A DNA stretch of 64,000 nucleotides, from positions 99,037,597 through 99,101,596 of the forward strand of contig CM042141.1 in NCBI GenBank assembly GCA_023376005.1, given 5' to 3'. Below the pieces are notes generated by a model. It did not search any database, was not told the origin of the DNA, and worked only from the letters and a program-made list of their open reading frames with translations. Within the stretch, counting starts at the first letter, position 1; every line of letters starts with the position of its first letter. Made by a program: the position numbers and the translations under genes. Below, piece after piece: positions 53,312-64,000 of the stretch. Source of the DNA: Doryteuthis pealeii. Lineage: Eukaryota; Mollusca; Cephalopoda; Myopsida; Loliginidae.

Positions 53312-54589
53312 ATGACTTCCGAATTAGAAAGCATGAAAGGGATGAAACCTCATATCGAAGCCAAAGAATCGATAGAGGAGGATATCTTGAGAAAAATTGA
53401 AATGCTAGAGGAAACACCTTTGAATAGTTGTGCCCTTTCGGAGGAAAAGGATTCTCTAAGATCCGAATTCGGCAAGATCAAGGAGATATATGCAAAAATG
53501 AAACAGATTAGTTTGAAGACCCCAGCGGATGCCGGAAAAAGTGAACTAAAGGAGCAATTGTGGAAAAGCGACAAGCTCCGTATAAGAACATGGGCTAGAA
53601 TAGGGGATTTAGAACAGTCCCTCAAAGAAGAAGATAACCGCCCCCCAACGACGGCGGACGCAAGGGCCACCGAGACCAGTCAATGATGATGTTTCCTAAA
53701 ATGGAGTGCGTAAAATTCAGTGGGGTAAAACCCACTAAGTTTGAATTTAAAAACTTTCTAGCTCAGTTCCAGAACTGTGTAATGCATGTAGAGTCGGATA
53801 AAATTAAATTAAACTTATTAAAGGGTTATCTTATAGACTATGCACTACAATTGGTATCTCATTTAACCTTAGAAGAAGGCAACTACAACGTTGCTATTGA
53901 CCTGCTTAAGAAGGAATTTTTGAATGAAAACCTTATAATAAATGAGATATTCAGTCAAATAATTTCATACAAACCCAAATACGACCCGGAATATGTCAAG
54001 ATACGCCAATTCTTGGCAGAAATTCGGGCTGACCTTTTCGGAACTTAAGGGGTCATACGAGCTGGATTTCTTTAAACAACCCAGTGAAGGTAACAAAATT
54101 ATGACTCACATAATTTTCGAAAAACTTCCCCCACCACTAAAAAGGGAAATCACCTTAAAGGCTGGTCAAAACTATCCGACTCTGAACGACATTTTCGTGC
54201 ACTACAACGAATCTATAAGATCGTTGTTGATGTCAAGATACCCTACAGAAAACAAAGAAGTCACTCATTATGACAGAAGAAGCTGGAACAAACCAAAATC
54301 ATCATTCCAGAACAAAGAGGATTTAAATGAGGAAAGGGCAGCACTGCAAAATTTCTCAACATTTTCCCAGAAGTATTGCAGGCTGTGTAAAACAAATGGT
54401 CACAACCTGAATTCTTGCAAGGAATATACTTCATATAAAGAAAGGATAAGACAATGTGAGAAATTAGGACTATGCACTAAATGCTCAGGAACAAATCACA
54501 AAGAAGAGGACTGCTTCGGAAAAAAGAAAGGGCTTCGGTTCAGCTGTCAAAAAATGCAACTCAAGGAAACACATCACAGGACTATGTGA
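53312..54589 (+). pseudogene. BEL/Pao gag, right arm
   Basis: Gag packages element RNA. Three overlapping frames cover it. 53,312-53,686 is a charged, coiled-coil-like N-terminus starting MTSELESMKGMKPH. 53,683-54,048 is the capsid-like DUF1759 region, with KFSGVKPTKFEFKNFLAQFQ. 53,993-54,589 holds a capsid tail and two C-x2-C-x4-H-x4-C zinc knuckles (54,377-54,418 and 54,473-54,514). Two frame changes and a terminal TGA in front of the protease separate them. The breaks fall at small indels that differ between the arms, so they may be consensus errors and not true mutations. Confidence 0.8.
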
Positions 54590-55660
54590 TAAACAAAAAA
54601 ACACCACCTTGTATACCAGCATGGGAATACAAGGTTGTGAAAAATATCTTCTGCCAGTGGTCCCTATTACCCTTACCAAAGGGAACAGGAGAAGCCACAT
54701 AAATTTTTACTTGACACAGGGAGTCAGAGGTCCTACTTCTCGGATAATATAGTCAAGTGGTTGAGACCCAACAAAGAACAAATCAAAGAGGTGGAACTGC
54801 CCTTAAACACCTACAATAGTTGTTCCAGGAAAAAGTTTAAAACTATGCAAGTAAAAGTTGGTCTGACCGGTGGAAGGGAAGTAACTCGTCCCATACTGGT
54901 AGACGAAGCATTTAATATCCCCTACGAGATGCCACACCTGAAATCCATCCAGGAAAATCTGAAAAGGCGCAACCAAAAACTAGCACTATTCAGCAATAAA
55001 AACGATACTAAGGTTAGGATATCAGGGTTGATAGGTGTGGACGTCATCGAACACTTGGAAGACTTAAAGGTTGTGAATTGCCTTAGAGGGAAAGCATGGC
55101 TAACGCCTACAGGACTTGCCCCTTTCGGAAATTCTCTCAATTTTGTCCACATTGACCAAAAATTTGTAGCTAATAAGCCACCCAAACCGCTTCTAAATTA
55201 CTTTACAATGATCGCAGAACATGCTCATTGCCCCACAAAATATTGGAAGCAAGCCCTGAGTAGTGAAACCGAGAAAATCGAAGAAATCCTCGACCTTTCC
55301 CAAGTCGACTCAGACTTACAGAACATGTTCACATTGGATTCAGCTGTCCAGGGGGATACAGATATTGATGTCAGTGACTTCGACAAGAAAAAAATAGAAG
55401 AATTCAAGAATTCTATTGAGTTCAAAAATAACTCCTACTATGTCAACCTTCCGTGGTACGAGGACAGAGTCCATGAAGTGCCATCAAATTACCAGGTGGC
55501 TCTTAAAGTGCTTGACAGGACAATGAACTCACTGGAGAAAGAAAGCTGGACAAAGAGTATAATGAAGTCTTCTACCAGCAAGAAAAGGAGGAATCATCGA
55601 AAGGTTGGACGTAGGACCGGAGGATTTCAGCAAATTCAAGTGGATCCCCCATAGGCCAGT
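54590..55660 (+). pseudogene. BEL/Pao protease and pre-RT region, right arm
   Basis: The aspartic protease active site DTGS is at 54,713-54,724, preceded by FLL as in DUF1758. LIGVDVIEHL (about 55,027-55,056) is the second motif. Next comes NLPWYE...VPSNYQVALKVLDR (about 55,446-55,520), a conserved block ahead of the BEL/Pao RT. 54,761-55,654 is open for 297 codons, the longest ORF in the window. It lies in the same frame as the zinc knuckles, with a stop at 54,587 between them. Confidence 0.8.
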
Positions 55661-56493
55661 CATAAAGAACACCGAACAGGGTGACCACAAAAATCAGACC
55701 TGTGTTCAATTGTTCCTTGAGGACTGGAGGAAAATGTTCCCTGAATGAAGCAGCTTATCCGGGAATAAATCTCATCAGGAACCTAATCGAGGTTCTGTTG
55801 AGATTTTAGAACCAATAGATTTGTGATGTTGGGGGACATAAAAAAGGCATTCCTCATGATTAAATTAAAAAAAAGAGAGGACCAAAACAGATTTTGTTTT
55901 TTCATAAAGAAAGGAAATGAACTCATCTGCTACCGCTATAAGACGCTGTTATTCGGGTTCAATGCTTGCCCGTTCATTCTCAACTTCATTCTGCAACACC
56001 ACATCAACCGATACGGCGATGATGAATGTACGAGAATGATAAAGAATAACTTTTATGTTGACAATTTAATTGTCACAGACGATGACAGTAATAAACTAAA
56101 GCACATTTACAAAAGCGCAGTAGCAAGATTACAGGAAGGAAACTTCCTTCTAAGGTCCTGCAATTCCAATTCTGAGGAATTAAAAACATTGATGGGAAAA
56201 GACAACTCCCTAGTACAGCATAAGGCAGAACATGAAAGAGTGCTAGGATACAATTACAACCCTAACAAGGATGTATTAAGCACAGCATCCTGCTCTATAG
56301 ACATACAAGCCAAAACGAAGAGGAATATACTGGCACAGAGTGCCAAAGTCTTTGATCCCTTATCCCTTTGTGCCCCTGTCACTATCAAATCAAAATTAAT
56401 CCTTAGGACATTATGGAAACTCAAAATAGAATGGGATACTGTGATCCCCCAAGAAATACAATCCCAATGGGCTTCCTTAGCCAGTGAGTTGTC
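55661..56493 (+). pseudogene. BEL/Pao reverse transcriptase, right arm
   Basis: The early palm/fingers part (55,640-55,820) is frameshifted. From 55,823 an open frame holds GDIKKAFLMI (first catalytic Asp), FGFNACPF and YVDN at 56,054-56,065, the active-site box with Asn in the fourth position. The connection block KTKRNILAQSAKVFDPLSL follows near 56,310-56,370. The frame ends at GAGTTGTC, 56,493, where foreign sequence begins. Same family and order as the left arm. Confidence 0.85.
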
Positions 56494-56505
56494 AAAGAGA
56501 GAGAT
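56494..56505. other. SMRTbell adapter-like remnant at chimeric junction
   Basis: AAAGAGAGAGAT lies between retrotransposon DNA (ending GAGTTGTC) and locus DNA (starting CAGTTCAAG). It occurs in neither parent. GAGAGAGAT is the 3' end of the PacBio SMRTbell adapter. Confidence 0.7.
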
Positions 56506-57317
56506 CAGTTCAAGTACAAGTGGTTCATTTTTTTTTATTTTTTTTTTTTGCCACTAACTCACGCTAGCTATATATATTTTAGTTACTCAGACAGTAGACA
56601 CATATTTAAAAAAAAAAAAATTTTAAATTAAAACTTCAGTCTCGATCTTTTTTTTATCACAATTTGTCTCTTAGATTTTATTGATTGACACTCATGACTA
56701 GTGAACGTCTTCGCGTTCGTGCGATGTGTTTAATTGAGAAGTATTGTTACCCCATACACACACGCACTGACGCGCACCACACATCACACACACAAAGAAA
56801 GAAGAACGATAATATAATCATATATTTTTTTAGTGCTTCAGAAAAAAATAATTTACCATTTTCTTTACAAGCTGAAGTTGTATTATAAAAATAATATATG
56901 AAAAATGAAATAAAATAAGCATAAGTTTTAAAAAGAAAAGATAATACTATTATAAACCCTTTTTCCATATCATAAAATTCCTAACATTTCTCAAAAAACA
57001 CAAAAGTTTACTTTTCTTTACAATTTTTTGCAATAAAGAATGGATCAAAACGATGAATAATGATGTAAGTACTTACTGTAAGTCACTTACATCATTCATC
57101 GTTTTAAAAACATTTGAACTTAAAACTTTTTTCTTAAACCACAAGTTTTTAAAAGAAAAAGATAATACAATCCAAACCTTTTATTTCTAAACTAATCTTA
57201 AAAATCATAAACATTTCTCAAAAACCTAGAAAATTTACTTTTCTTTACAAATTCTTACATTCATTCATCGTTTTTTAACATTTGAACCTAAAGAATGAAA
57301 TGTTCACTTAAAGACTT
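56506..57317 (+). repeat. direct duplication, copy 2a, noisy
   Basis: Corresponds to 12,440-13,250 but with many scattered substitutions and indels, for example CACTCATGACTAGTGAACGT against CACTCATATGTGCGTGCG. It interrupts the RT-RNase H boundary of the retrotransposon and ends at the n. Confidence 0.85.
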
Positions 57318-57318
57318 N
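57318..57318. other. ambiguous base n at chimeric junction
   Basis: Locus DNA ends AAAGACTT at 57,317 (equivalent to 13,250) and retrotransposon DNA resumes TGTTGTCCAAATTG at 57,319. GTTGTC is present on both sides of the insert. Confidence 0.9.
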
Positions 57319-58000
57319 TGTTGTCCAAATTGAATGAATTTAACTTCATACGAAAATGCTTCAGCAGAGGGCAACCTGCTAAATTATATGTGTTTTGCGA
57401 TGCTTCCCCTCAGGCTTACGGATTTGTGGTATATGGAGTGCAGAACGACCATTCACAAATTATCTTTGCTAAATCAAAGGTAGCACCCATAAAATCCAAT
57501 CACTGCCTACATTAGAACTTCTAGCAGTTTATTCTGCTTTCAAAGCACTACTGACCATCATAAAAAGCTATTCTGACACCACAATAACAGATATATATAT
57601 ATTTGTAGAGCTCAGGTAGTGTTGTCCTGGTTGTTAAAAGACAATATAAAAATAAAAAAATATATTCGCAGGAAACAGAGCAAAGGACATCAACAGTATA
57701 AAAAATCAAATAGAATCAGACACTGAAATAAAAATTAAATATAAATATGTACATACATCAGACACCCTGCTGACCTTCTGTCAAGGGGGATAACCCTTGC
57801 TAAATTTGAAAATTTATTGAATTCTGGTCACACGGACCACACTGGATAACAAGAATGAAAGTGAATGGCCTCAGGGAAGCTTGAATGCCTCTCTGCTGAA
57901 TTCAAAGGATATTGTTTCCTATAGGATTTTTTTACAACAGCGAGATGTACCAGAGAGACCTTTGATCCCGTACACTAAATTCTCTAGTTTGAAAAAATTA
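57319..58000 (+). pseudogene. BEL/Pao RNase H region, right arm
   Basis: 57,321-57,515 reads LYVFCDASPQAYGFVVYGVQ and IIFAKSKVAPIK, the RNase H-like block. The LELLAVYSA part follows in another frame near 57,505-57,540. 57,600-57,880 is frame-broken. Confidence 0.75.
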
Positions 58001-59030
58001 ATCAAAGTCACATCTTTGGTATTTAAATTCATCCACAACTGCAGGAGAAAGACGCAAATGGATCACTTGCTCCAAGCAAAATTGTACCTGATACAAACAA
58101 TGCAAAAGGAAATGTTTCGCGAGGAATTGTCCTTTTTGATGGATCAATGGGAGGCAATATTCCTCCTCTAGTGAAGAACCTCAACATCTTCAAGGATCAA
58201 AAGGGTATTTTAAGGTGGACGGAAGAATCGCAAACTCTGACAGTATGGATACGAAGTCCTATACCCAATTCTGCTAGCAAAACCACCACCTTATACGGAG
58301 CTAGTGATCAGCGAATTTCACCTGCAATCCAGGCATCTGGGGATTGGTACCACCATAACCAAAATCAGGATGGGGGGTTCTGGATCCTCAAGCAAGACAG
58401 GCAGTGAAAGGGGTGCTAAGCAAATGCACCATTTGTAGGAGATACAATACCTTGGCGTTCAAGTACCCCAAACTGACCAATTTGCCCAAACACAGAGTGA
58501 ACTTAGTCAACCCATATGAAAACCGGGAATTGACTACACGGGACATCTTTGGGTGCACCAAAATGGGAAAACAGAGAAGATGTATCTCTTGATTTTCACG
58601 TGCCTCGCCATAAGGAGCATACACGTGGAAATTGTTCAGGACATGGGTACTGGAGCCTTTGTACAGGCCTTGGTTAGATTCTGCAACAGGTATGGAGTAC
58701 CAAAAAATATCTACAGCGCAATGCAAGGTCTTTCGACAAGGCTTTTGGGAAGGAATGTGATTGAAGGCCATCTGGATAGTAATGAGTTCAACGAAACCTT
58801 CATGAACCATACTATTAAACATGTAAAGATTCCTCTATATTCCCCGTGGATGGGGAGTGTATGGGAAAGAATGATAAAAACAACAAAATTATGTCTTTTT
58901 AAGGCCTTGGGCAGGGCTAAATCAGACTACTTCCAACTCCTGACACTGATTTCTGACATACAAAGAGCTATTAACTCCAGACCATTGACGTACCAGAGCA
59001 TGTCTGATACCAGTTATTACCATTGACACC
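58001..59030 (+). pseudogene. BEL/Pao integrase, right arm
   Basis: CTICRRYN at 58,425-58,448 holds the two Cys of the HHCC zinc site. The first catalytic Asp is in GIDYT (58,526-58,540). 58,553-59,026 is open for 157 codons with YLLIFTCLAIRSIHVE. The second Asp (YSDN in the left arm) is lost here by a missing base near 58,717. The Glu is kept in W-E-R-M at 58,862-58,873. Each arm is thus damaged at a different catalytic site. Confidence 0.85.
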
Positions 59031-59176
59031 CAACGCCTTTCTACACCCAAATGTCAATGGAGAAATTGCAGTGAAAACTGATTGTGGAGATCCCCCGATA
59101 TTGAACCACTTCCAGGATTCAACTATTAGATTCTCTCTCAGAAAGGGAGAAATTGTTAAACAGATTCAAAGACCTG

Positions 59177-59190
59177 ATCTCTCTCTTTTT
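59177..59190. other. SMRTbell adapter-like remnant at chimeric junction
   Basis: ATCTCTCTCTTTTT sits exactly between the palindrome arm end (GACCTG) and locus DNA (CATTTCTAGC, equivalent to 13,251). The first 13 bases equal the 5' start of the PacBio SMRTbell adapter. They are absent from both parent sequences. Confidence 0.75.
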
Positions 59191-60982
59191 CATTTCTAGC
59201 ATTTTAATAATTTTCATCACTTCGTCTTTCAAGTCATATCTATTTATTTACCAAAAGACTATTAAATCCAACCATTGAGCTGTGCGGAAACAAACGTAGC
59301 AAAAAAACTAATATTAATTCAAGAAACTAAGCGATAGTGAGAAAATAATTGGCACAGGTCGCTACCGTCTTCTTAACCTGGGAAAGGCGTGTCGTGTCAG
59401 TCAGTCAGTCAGTCAGTGTAAATGAAAGGAAAGAATTTACGACGTCGATTATGTTAGCGCCATCCCACCCTGCTGCAAGGAAAGGGGCATGGATACAATA
59501 GGAGCAATCCACCTTAACAATGATAATAGAAGAGAATAGGATGGGTTGCACCAGATAAAATCCTCTTCAAGAAAACTCGATGAGTGGCAATCATGAGAAA
59601 TGGCATTGCTGTGTTTAAAGAAGGAGATGTTAAGTTGATCTTAAATTAAGATACTCAGCATCTTCCAGTATTCTTAAGAGTAACGTAATCATCAAAAGTA
59701 AAAGTTATGAAAGCTAGAACCATGGATTTTATTGTTATGGGGGCGGGGGCATTGTTTCATCATCTTGTTTCATCATATTGAACAATCCGAATTGTCTAAA
59801 AGAAAGAAACAAAGAAAAAAAGAAAGAAAGAAAGAAAAAAAGAAGAAAGAAAGAAAAAGAAAGAAAGTTATTTATCGTTACAATATTTTAATTTAAATTA
59901 TATGATACTGTTCGTGGCATTAGATTTGTATTATTATTCTATAAGTTATACTTCATCAAATCTCAATAACCAGTTTTAGAGTTTTATGGTATTTTATTAG
60001 TTTTAGGTCATGAATTTCATGTTTTTTTCCCCAATTGTCCCAAATTTAAGATAATAAACAAAAATAAATTAATTTTTGTTTGTGACGTTACTTAGAATCG
60101 TAAGAATATTGGAGATTACCTGTGTAGTACATTATTTAAGAAAAGCTTTAAAAAAAAATGTTAAAAACCAAAAAAAAAAAAGAAAAAACGGACGTAGTTA
60201 TATCAACACTAGAGAGCTAAAAAAAAGTAAACAAAAAAAAAGAAAGAAAATAAAAATGTATAATTTTCTAAATTAATTAAAATATAAACAGAAATTAATT
60301 AAGAAATTATAAACATTCAAGTTAAGGAAAATAAGTTAGGTCAGGTCAGGTTGTACAATAACTTTCAATTCAGACTAAAAACATAATTTAGGAAAAGAGA
60401 ATTGTCACTTCTTATGTTATTATTGTTGTTACCCGAGGAATTCTACCTTGGCGGTTTTCTTTAGAAAAAAATTACGCGAGAAGCTTCTATATTTAAAAGC
60501 TAAAACGATTGGCTAATTCGAAAACGAGGCTGGGAATTTGTCCAATCAAAATTAAATCTTGAATGTCTGCGACCATTACAAGGTAAACAACGTGGCAGCT
60601 TTCCTTGGTCGACATCGTAATTCTCTTTTTTTTCTACCCAAAACTAGCATCTACAAATTTTTCTTTTTCACTACCAATACTACCACTAAGAGACTCGTTT
60701 TCTCAGCTTCTTTGTTTAAAAAGAAAAAACAACTGGAGAAATCCCAGCATCTTTCGGGTGATATATTCTTCACAACTGTTGGATGCAACTCTCATCACTT
60801 TAGCGTGTATGGTTGCAACAACAAGCAGTCGTGTAAAAAGGATCCGGAGGTGGGATCGATTTCGGATATAGCACGGACGATTTTATTTTTTATTTAGTTT
60901 TTTTTAAATCATATTTCAATCCTTCAGAATTTGAAGTCTTTTTTCTTCTTTCATTGGATTTTTACACAATTATTTTGACAGC

Positions 60983-61024
60983 ATGTCTCGGTTATACCAA
61001 AGCGTAAAATCCTGTATCTATAAG
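60983..61024 (+). CDS. TMEM263-like gene, exon 1, second copy
   Basis: The same 14 codons and AAG/GTAAGT donor as 15,042-15,083, with the same upstream CCAAT boxes. Exons 2 and 3 of this copy, if they exist, lie beyond the window. It may be the alternative haplotype of one locus and not a second gene. Confidence 0.5.
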
Positions 61025-61358
61025 GTAAGTGGTTATTTGTTATTTATTCGAGACAGCTGATTAACAATAACAAATCTATTGTTTGTGTTTTTTCTTTTTT
61101 GCGATATTGTAAACAGTTTTTGTGTGTCTGTATGTGTCTACAAAAAACTTGTAAAGAGTAATCGAAGTTTGTATTGGTCTCCTTTTTTTTATATTCTTTA
61201 ACTTATTTTAAAACAAGGATAGTTTAAGTTTTTTTTCTCTCTCCGTTGATGGAGGGGGGGGGCTTTTTGTTGTTGAACCATCGTCGACGTGACTGTAGTG
61301 ATGTGTCATGTTCATCATCATCGAAACCTAAATAAAAATATCTAACAAAACGGAATGG

Positions 61359-61389
<31 letters not shown>

Positions 61390-63175
61390 TAATAAACGTA
61401 ATAATAATAATGACTTAATATTATCAGTTCTAAAAAATAATTATGCGTAAAAATATTACGATCTTACTTACATTGTAGACTTTTTTTCTTTGTTATGAAT
61501 TTATGAAACAATAGAATAAAATATCTTCTTCATCATATTTTTAAAATGTTGAAAGATTATTACAATTACATTTTGATTTTAAAAAAAAGAAGAAAAACTA
61601 AAAAGCTATCAACAAGACTAAATTAGATTTTTTTGTTGTTGTTTCTGCAACCTTAAAATTTAAAAATTGAATTTAAAAAAAATTAATTTTAATCTTATTT
61701 TTTAAAAATCAAATTTAATTGTGAAACGTTCATTAATCTTCTGTTTAACTTTATTCCGTTAATTGTCTTTGTGAATTAAGTTCCATTTCTCCCCTTTGGT
61801 TGCCTAAAAAAATGACACGTATTTAATTTAAGCGATTTTGATTTACCTGAACTCTAAGTTATCAATAGACTTTTATCTATTTCTATAGATATATTTTGCG
61901 TACCAAAAGAAAGAAAAAAATACAATATTGTGTACAATACTAACAACTTCAAATTCTAACTTTAAAGGAATCGCTGAAATTCATTGTTTCTGTTGTTACG
62001 ACCAGGTATTTTTTTTTTTAAGTCTATCACTTAAAAGATACTGTGATTGATGAACAAAAAACTTGATTATTAATTCTCATATCTATAAAACATTTTTTTA
62101 AAGTAAATCTTCTTGATTTGATTGACTTTAACATTTTAAAGAAAGTCTTTTATTTTTATTTTTTTGTAATATATAGATGTTTTTGTGAGTAACGAGGGGG
62201 GCGGGTGTAAAGAAAGTGATCCAAGACTATTTATCCAGTTATTCACTTTGCAGGTCTTTTTTTCCCCCTAATATACGTAAAGTGACGTGGAGAGAGAGAA
62301 AGAGTTTTTTTGTTTTTTTTCTTTACAAAAAAATGGTTTTTATATGATTGCTTAAAAAAATCAGAGATTGCCATATTTGTGCTTGAATTCAAATTGGAAG
62401 TTTAGCTTAGTTCAGTAAATTTTGTATTTTATTTTATTTTTTTAGATTTCCTCTTAATCATCCACTCTTTCATGTTTCTTCTTAACTAATGCTCTTAAAT
62501 GGAAGTTAACTATTTTGAAGAATTACATACATTATCATTCTTGTGACTCCTGGAAAAAAAGACTAAACTTTCTTCACAACAAAATAAAAAATAAATAAAA
62601 AAATGGTAACGCCATCGATTTGACTTAAGAATTACTTAATCCTGTATCAGTTTTTCTTTTTCTGGAAGACTTGGAATAAAATAACATATTTGCGTGGAAA
62701 CTTGTCTAATTTATTCTTAGATGCGATTTATACGTTTGTGTTGAATTTTGAAAATGAAAGAAGATACTTTTACTTATTTCGACTTTTGACGGTGGTGGCA
62801 AAAAAAAAAAAGTTTTAACTCTTAAAAAAAAAAATTAATTAATTAATATTAATGGTATTAAAATAATTTTACTAAAGAAAGTATATTATTTAATGTAGAT
62901 AATTTAACATTGTTGATTAGAAGATAAATTTTAAAAAAATAGGTGATTTTAAAGTTTCTACTTTCCAAAAAAAGAGAAGAAAAAAATCTCTGACAAAAAA
63001 GTTGCTGATTTTGCATAAAACTAAGTAGCAGAAATATTTCGTCTCACCGTCGTCATCTTTGTTTTATTTCCGATAAAACTTACATAGTTTATATTTTTTT
63101 CCTCTCCATTCTAGAATATTTTTTTTAATTACTTTTTTTAATATTAAATATTTAAAAAAAACTACTTGTTGTTGT

Positions 63176-63178
<3 letters not shown>

Positions 63179-63229
<51 letters not shown>
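63179..63229. repeat. (CT)n microsatellite, copy 2
   Basis: About 51 bp, against 60 bp in copy 1 at 17,255. Confidence 0.95.
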
Positions 63230-63235
<6 letters not shown>

Positions 63236-64000
63236 TTAGCTTTGAAAAAAGATACAATAAGGAATTTCTTTTTCCTACTCCTTTAAAAAAATCCTCTTTA
63301 AATTACTCCTCAAATCTTTTCTACCTGATTTCCGAAACTTTCTTTTAAAACTGTTATTTCTATTTCTTTAGATATATTTTTTTAATGTCTGTTATTTTCA
63401 GGGAAAAAGGGGTCACCATTCACCCCCCCCCTACACACACACTCACAGAATGTAATAGTAAACTGAACTTGAAAAAAAACAAAAAAACTTGTCTACAGTC
63501 ACGTATCCAAAATAAATTAATCTTTTCCAAACCGTGTATTTTCTTAACGACTTTTTTCTTTAAAAAAAAACCCAACTTTATCCAGAATCTAAATTGAGAA
63601 AAGAAACAAAATGCCATATTTAAATTTTGGGCTGAATTTATCCAGCATTAGTTTTTAAATTAATCTTAATTAATTAGTTCTGTATACGAATATTTTTTCT
63701 CAAACACTCTGAAAGAAAGCACAACTTTATCTATACTTTTTTTCTTTAAAATTTAAAGAAAAAAAGTATAGATATAAGTTAGATTTAAACTTTAAATCTC
63801 TTAAGATTCGGGCAAGAATTTGTAAGTATCATTTCTTGCACGCATAGATTTACTTGGTGAAATCTTAATAGATTGTCATTACCTTAAAGTATGTATGTAC
63901 GTACATATATCTTAAAACAAGTTATTTTATCTTTGCTAAATAATATTCAAATTTAAGATTCATCTGTTACTTTGCATAGAATAATGATGATGATGAGTGT

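Larger units (their letters stand above)
43401..59176. repeat. giant inverted repeat, right arm
   Basis: Reverse complement of 28,524-43,359. Net length without the foreign insert 56,498-57,318 is 14.95 kb. The arm ends at GACCTG (59,171-59,176), where the left arm continues into the pol 3' end but this arm switches to an adapter-like sequence. Confidence 0.95.
59191..64000 (+). repeat. direct duplication, copy 2b
   Basis: Nearly identical to 13,251-18,085, with differences mainly in homopolymers and microsatellites plus a clean 17-bp deletion at 62,523 relative to 16,581. It includes the (CAGT)n, GAAA tract, promoter, exon 1, (CT)n and hairpin of copy 1, and continues past the window. Confidence 0.95.

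Overview
ORGANISM. This is AT-rich animal DNA: introns with GT/AG borders, many long (TA)n runs, several tRNA-headed SINE families, LINE, Penelope-like, mariner and BEL/Pao fragments, and almost no long ORFs. The repeat mix suggests a mollusc, probably a cephalopod. That is an inference from repeat style, not from a diagnostic gene.

LAYOUT. 1-12.4 kb is repeat-rich intergenic DNA: a solo LTR, SINEs, foldback elements, LINE remnants and three hammerhead-ribozyme-like motifs. 12.4-27.9 kb holds a small three-exon gene on the + strand (exons at 15.04, 22.44 and 27.42 kb). Its C-terminus resembles the TMEM263 family. A decayed mariner sits in its first intron and SINEs in its second. A single n at 27,892 ends this part. 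27.9-59.2 kb is dominated by a giant imperfect palindrome (arms 28,524-43,359 and 43,401-59,176, with a 41-bp spacer). Each arm carries the same BEL/Pao LTR retrotransposon, a Penelope-type endonuclease fragment, LINE fragments, a tRNA-Lys-like SINE, a hAT-like MITE and an unidentified coding-like segment. 59.2-64.0 kb repeats in direct orientation the promoter, exon 1 and intron start already seen at 13.25-18.09 kb. A further 0.8 kb of that locus (12.44-13.25 kb) is wedged inside the right-arm retrotransposon at 56.5-57.3 kb.

MAIN INTERPRETATION. The palindrome and the direct duplication look at least partly like assembly products. Two chimeric junctions carry short sequences that belong to neither parent and match the ends of the PacBio SMRTbell adapter (56,494-56,505 and 59,177-59,190). 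A third junction is an n (57,318). The wedged 0.8 kb has raw-read-like noise, and the arms differ mainly by small indels, many in homopolymers. A real palindrome and a real segmental duplication are not excluded.

BIOLOGY WORTH FOLLOWING. (i) A near-canonical type I hammerhead motif at 4,404-4,445 lies just downstream of a tRNA-like head, the architecture known from SINE-like retroposons. (ii) Two more hammerhead-like folds lie at 10.40 and 10.62 kb beside TA runs, and decayed relatives lie in the palindrome arms and at 22.1 kb. (iii) A 164-bp solo LTR has perfect 8-bp terminal inverted repeats and a 5-bp target duplication. (iv) A coding-like segment of about 90 codons (37.4-37.7 kb, mirrored at 49.1-49.4 kb) lies in DNA unusually rich in TGACGTGACGTAA-type motifs.
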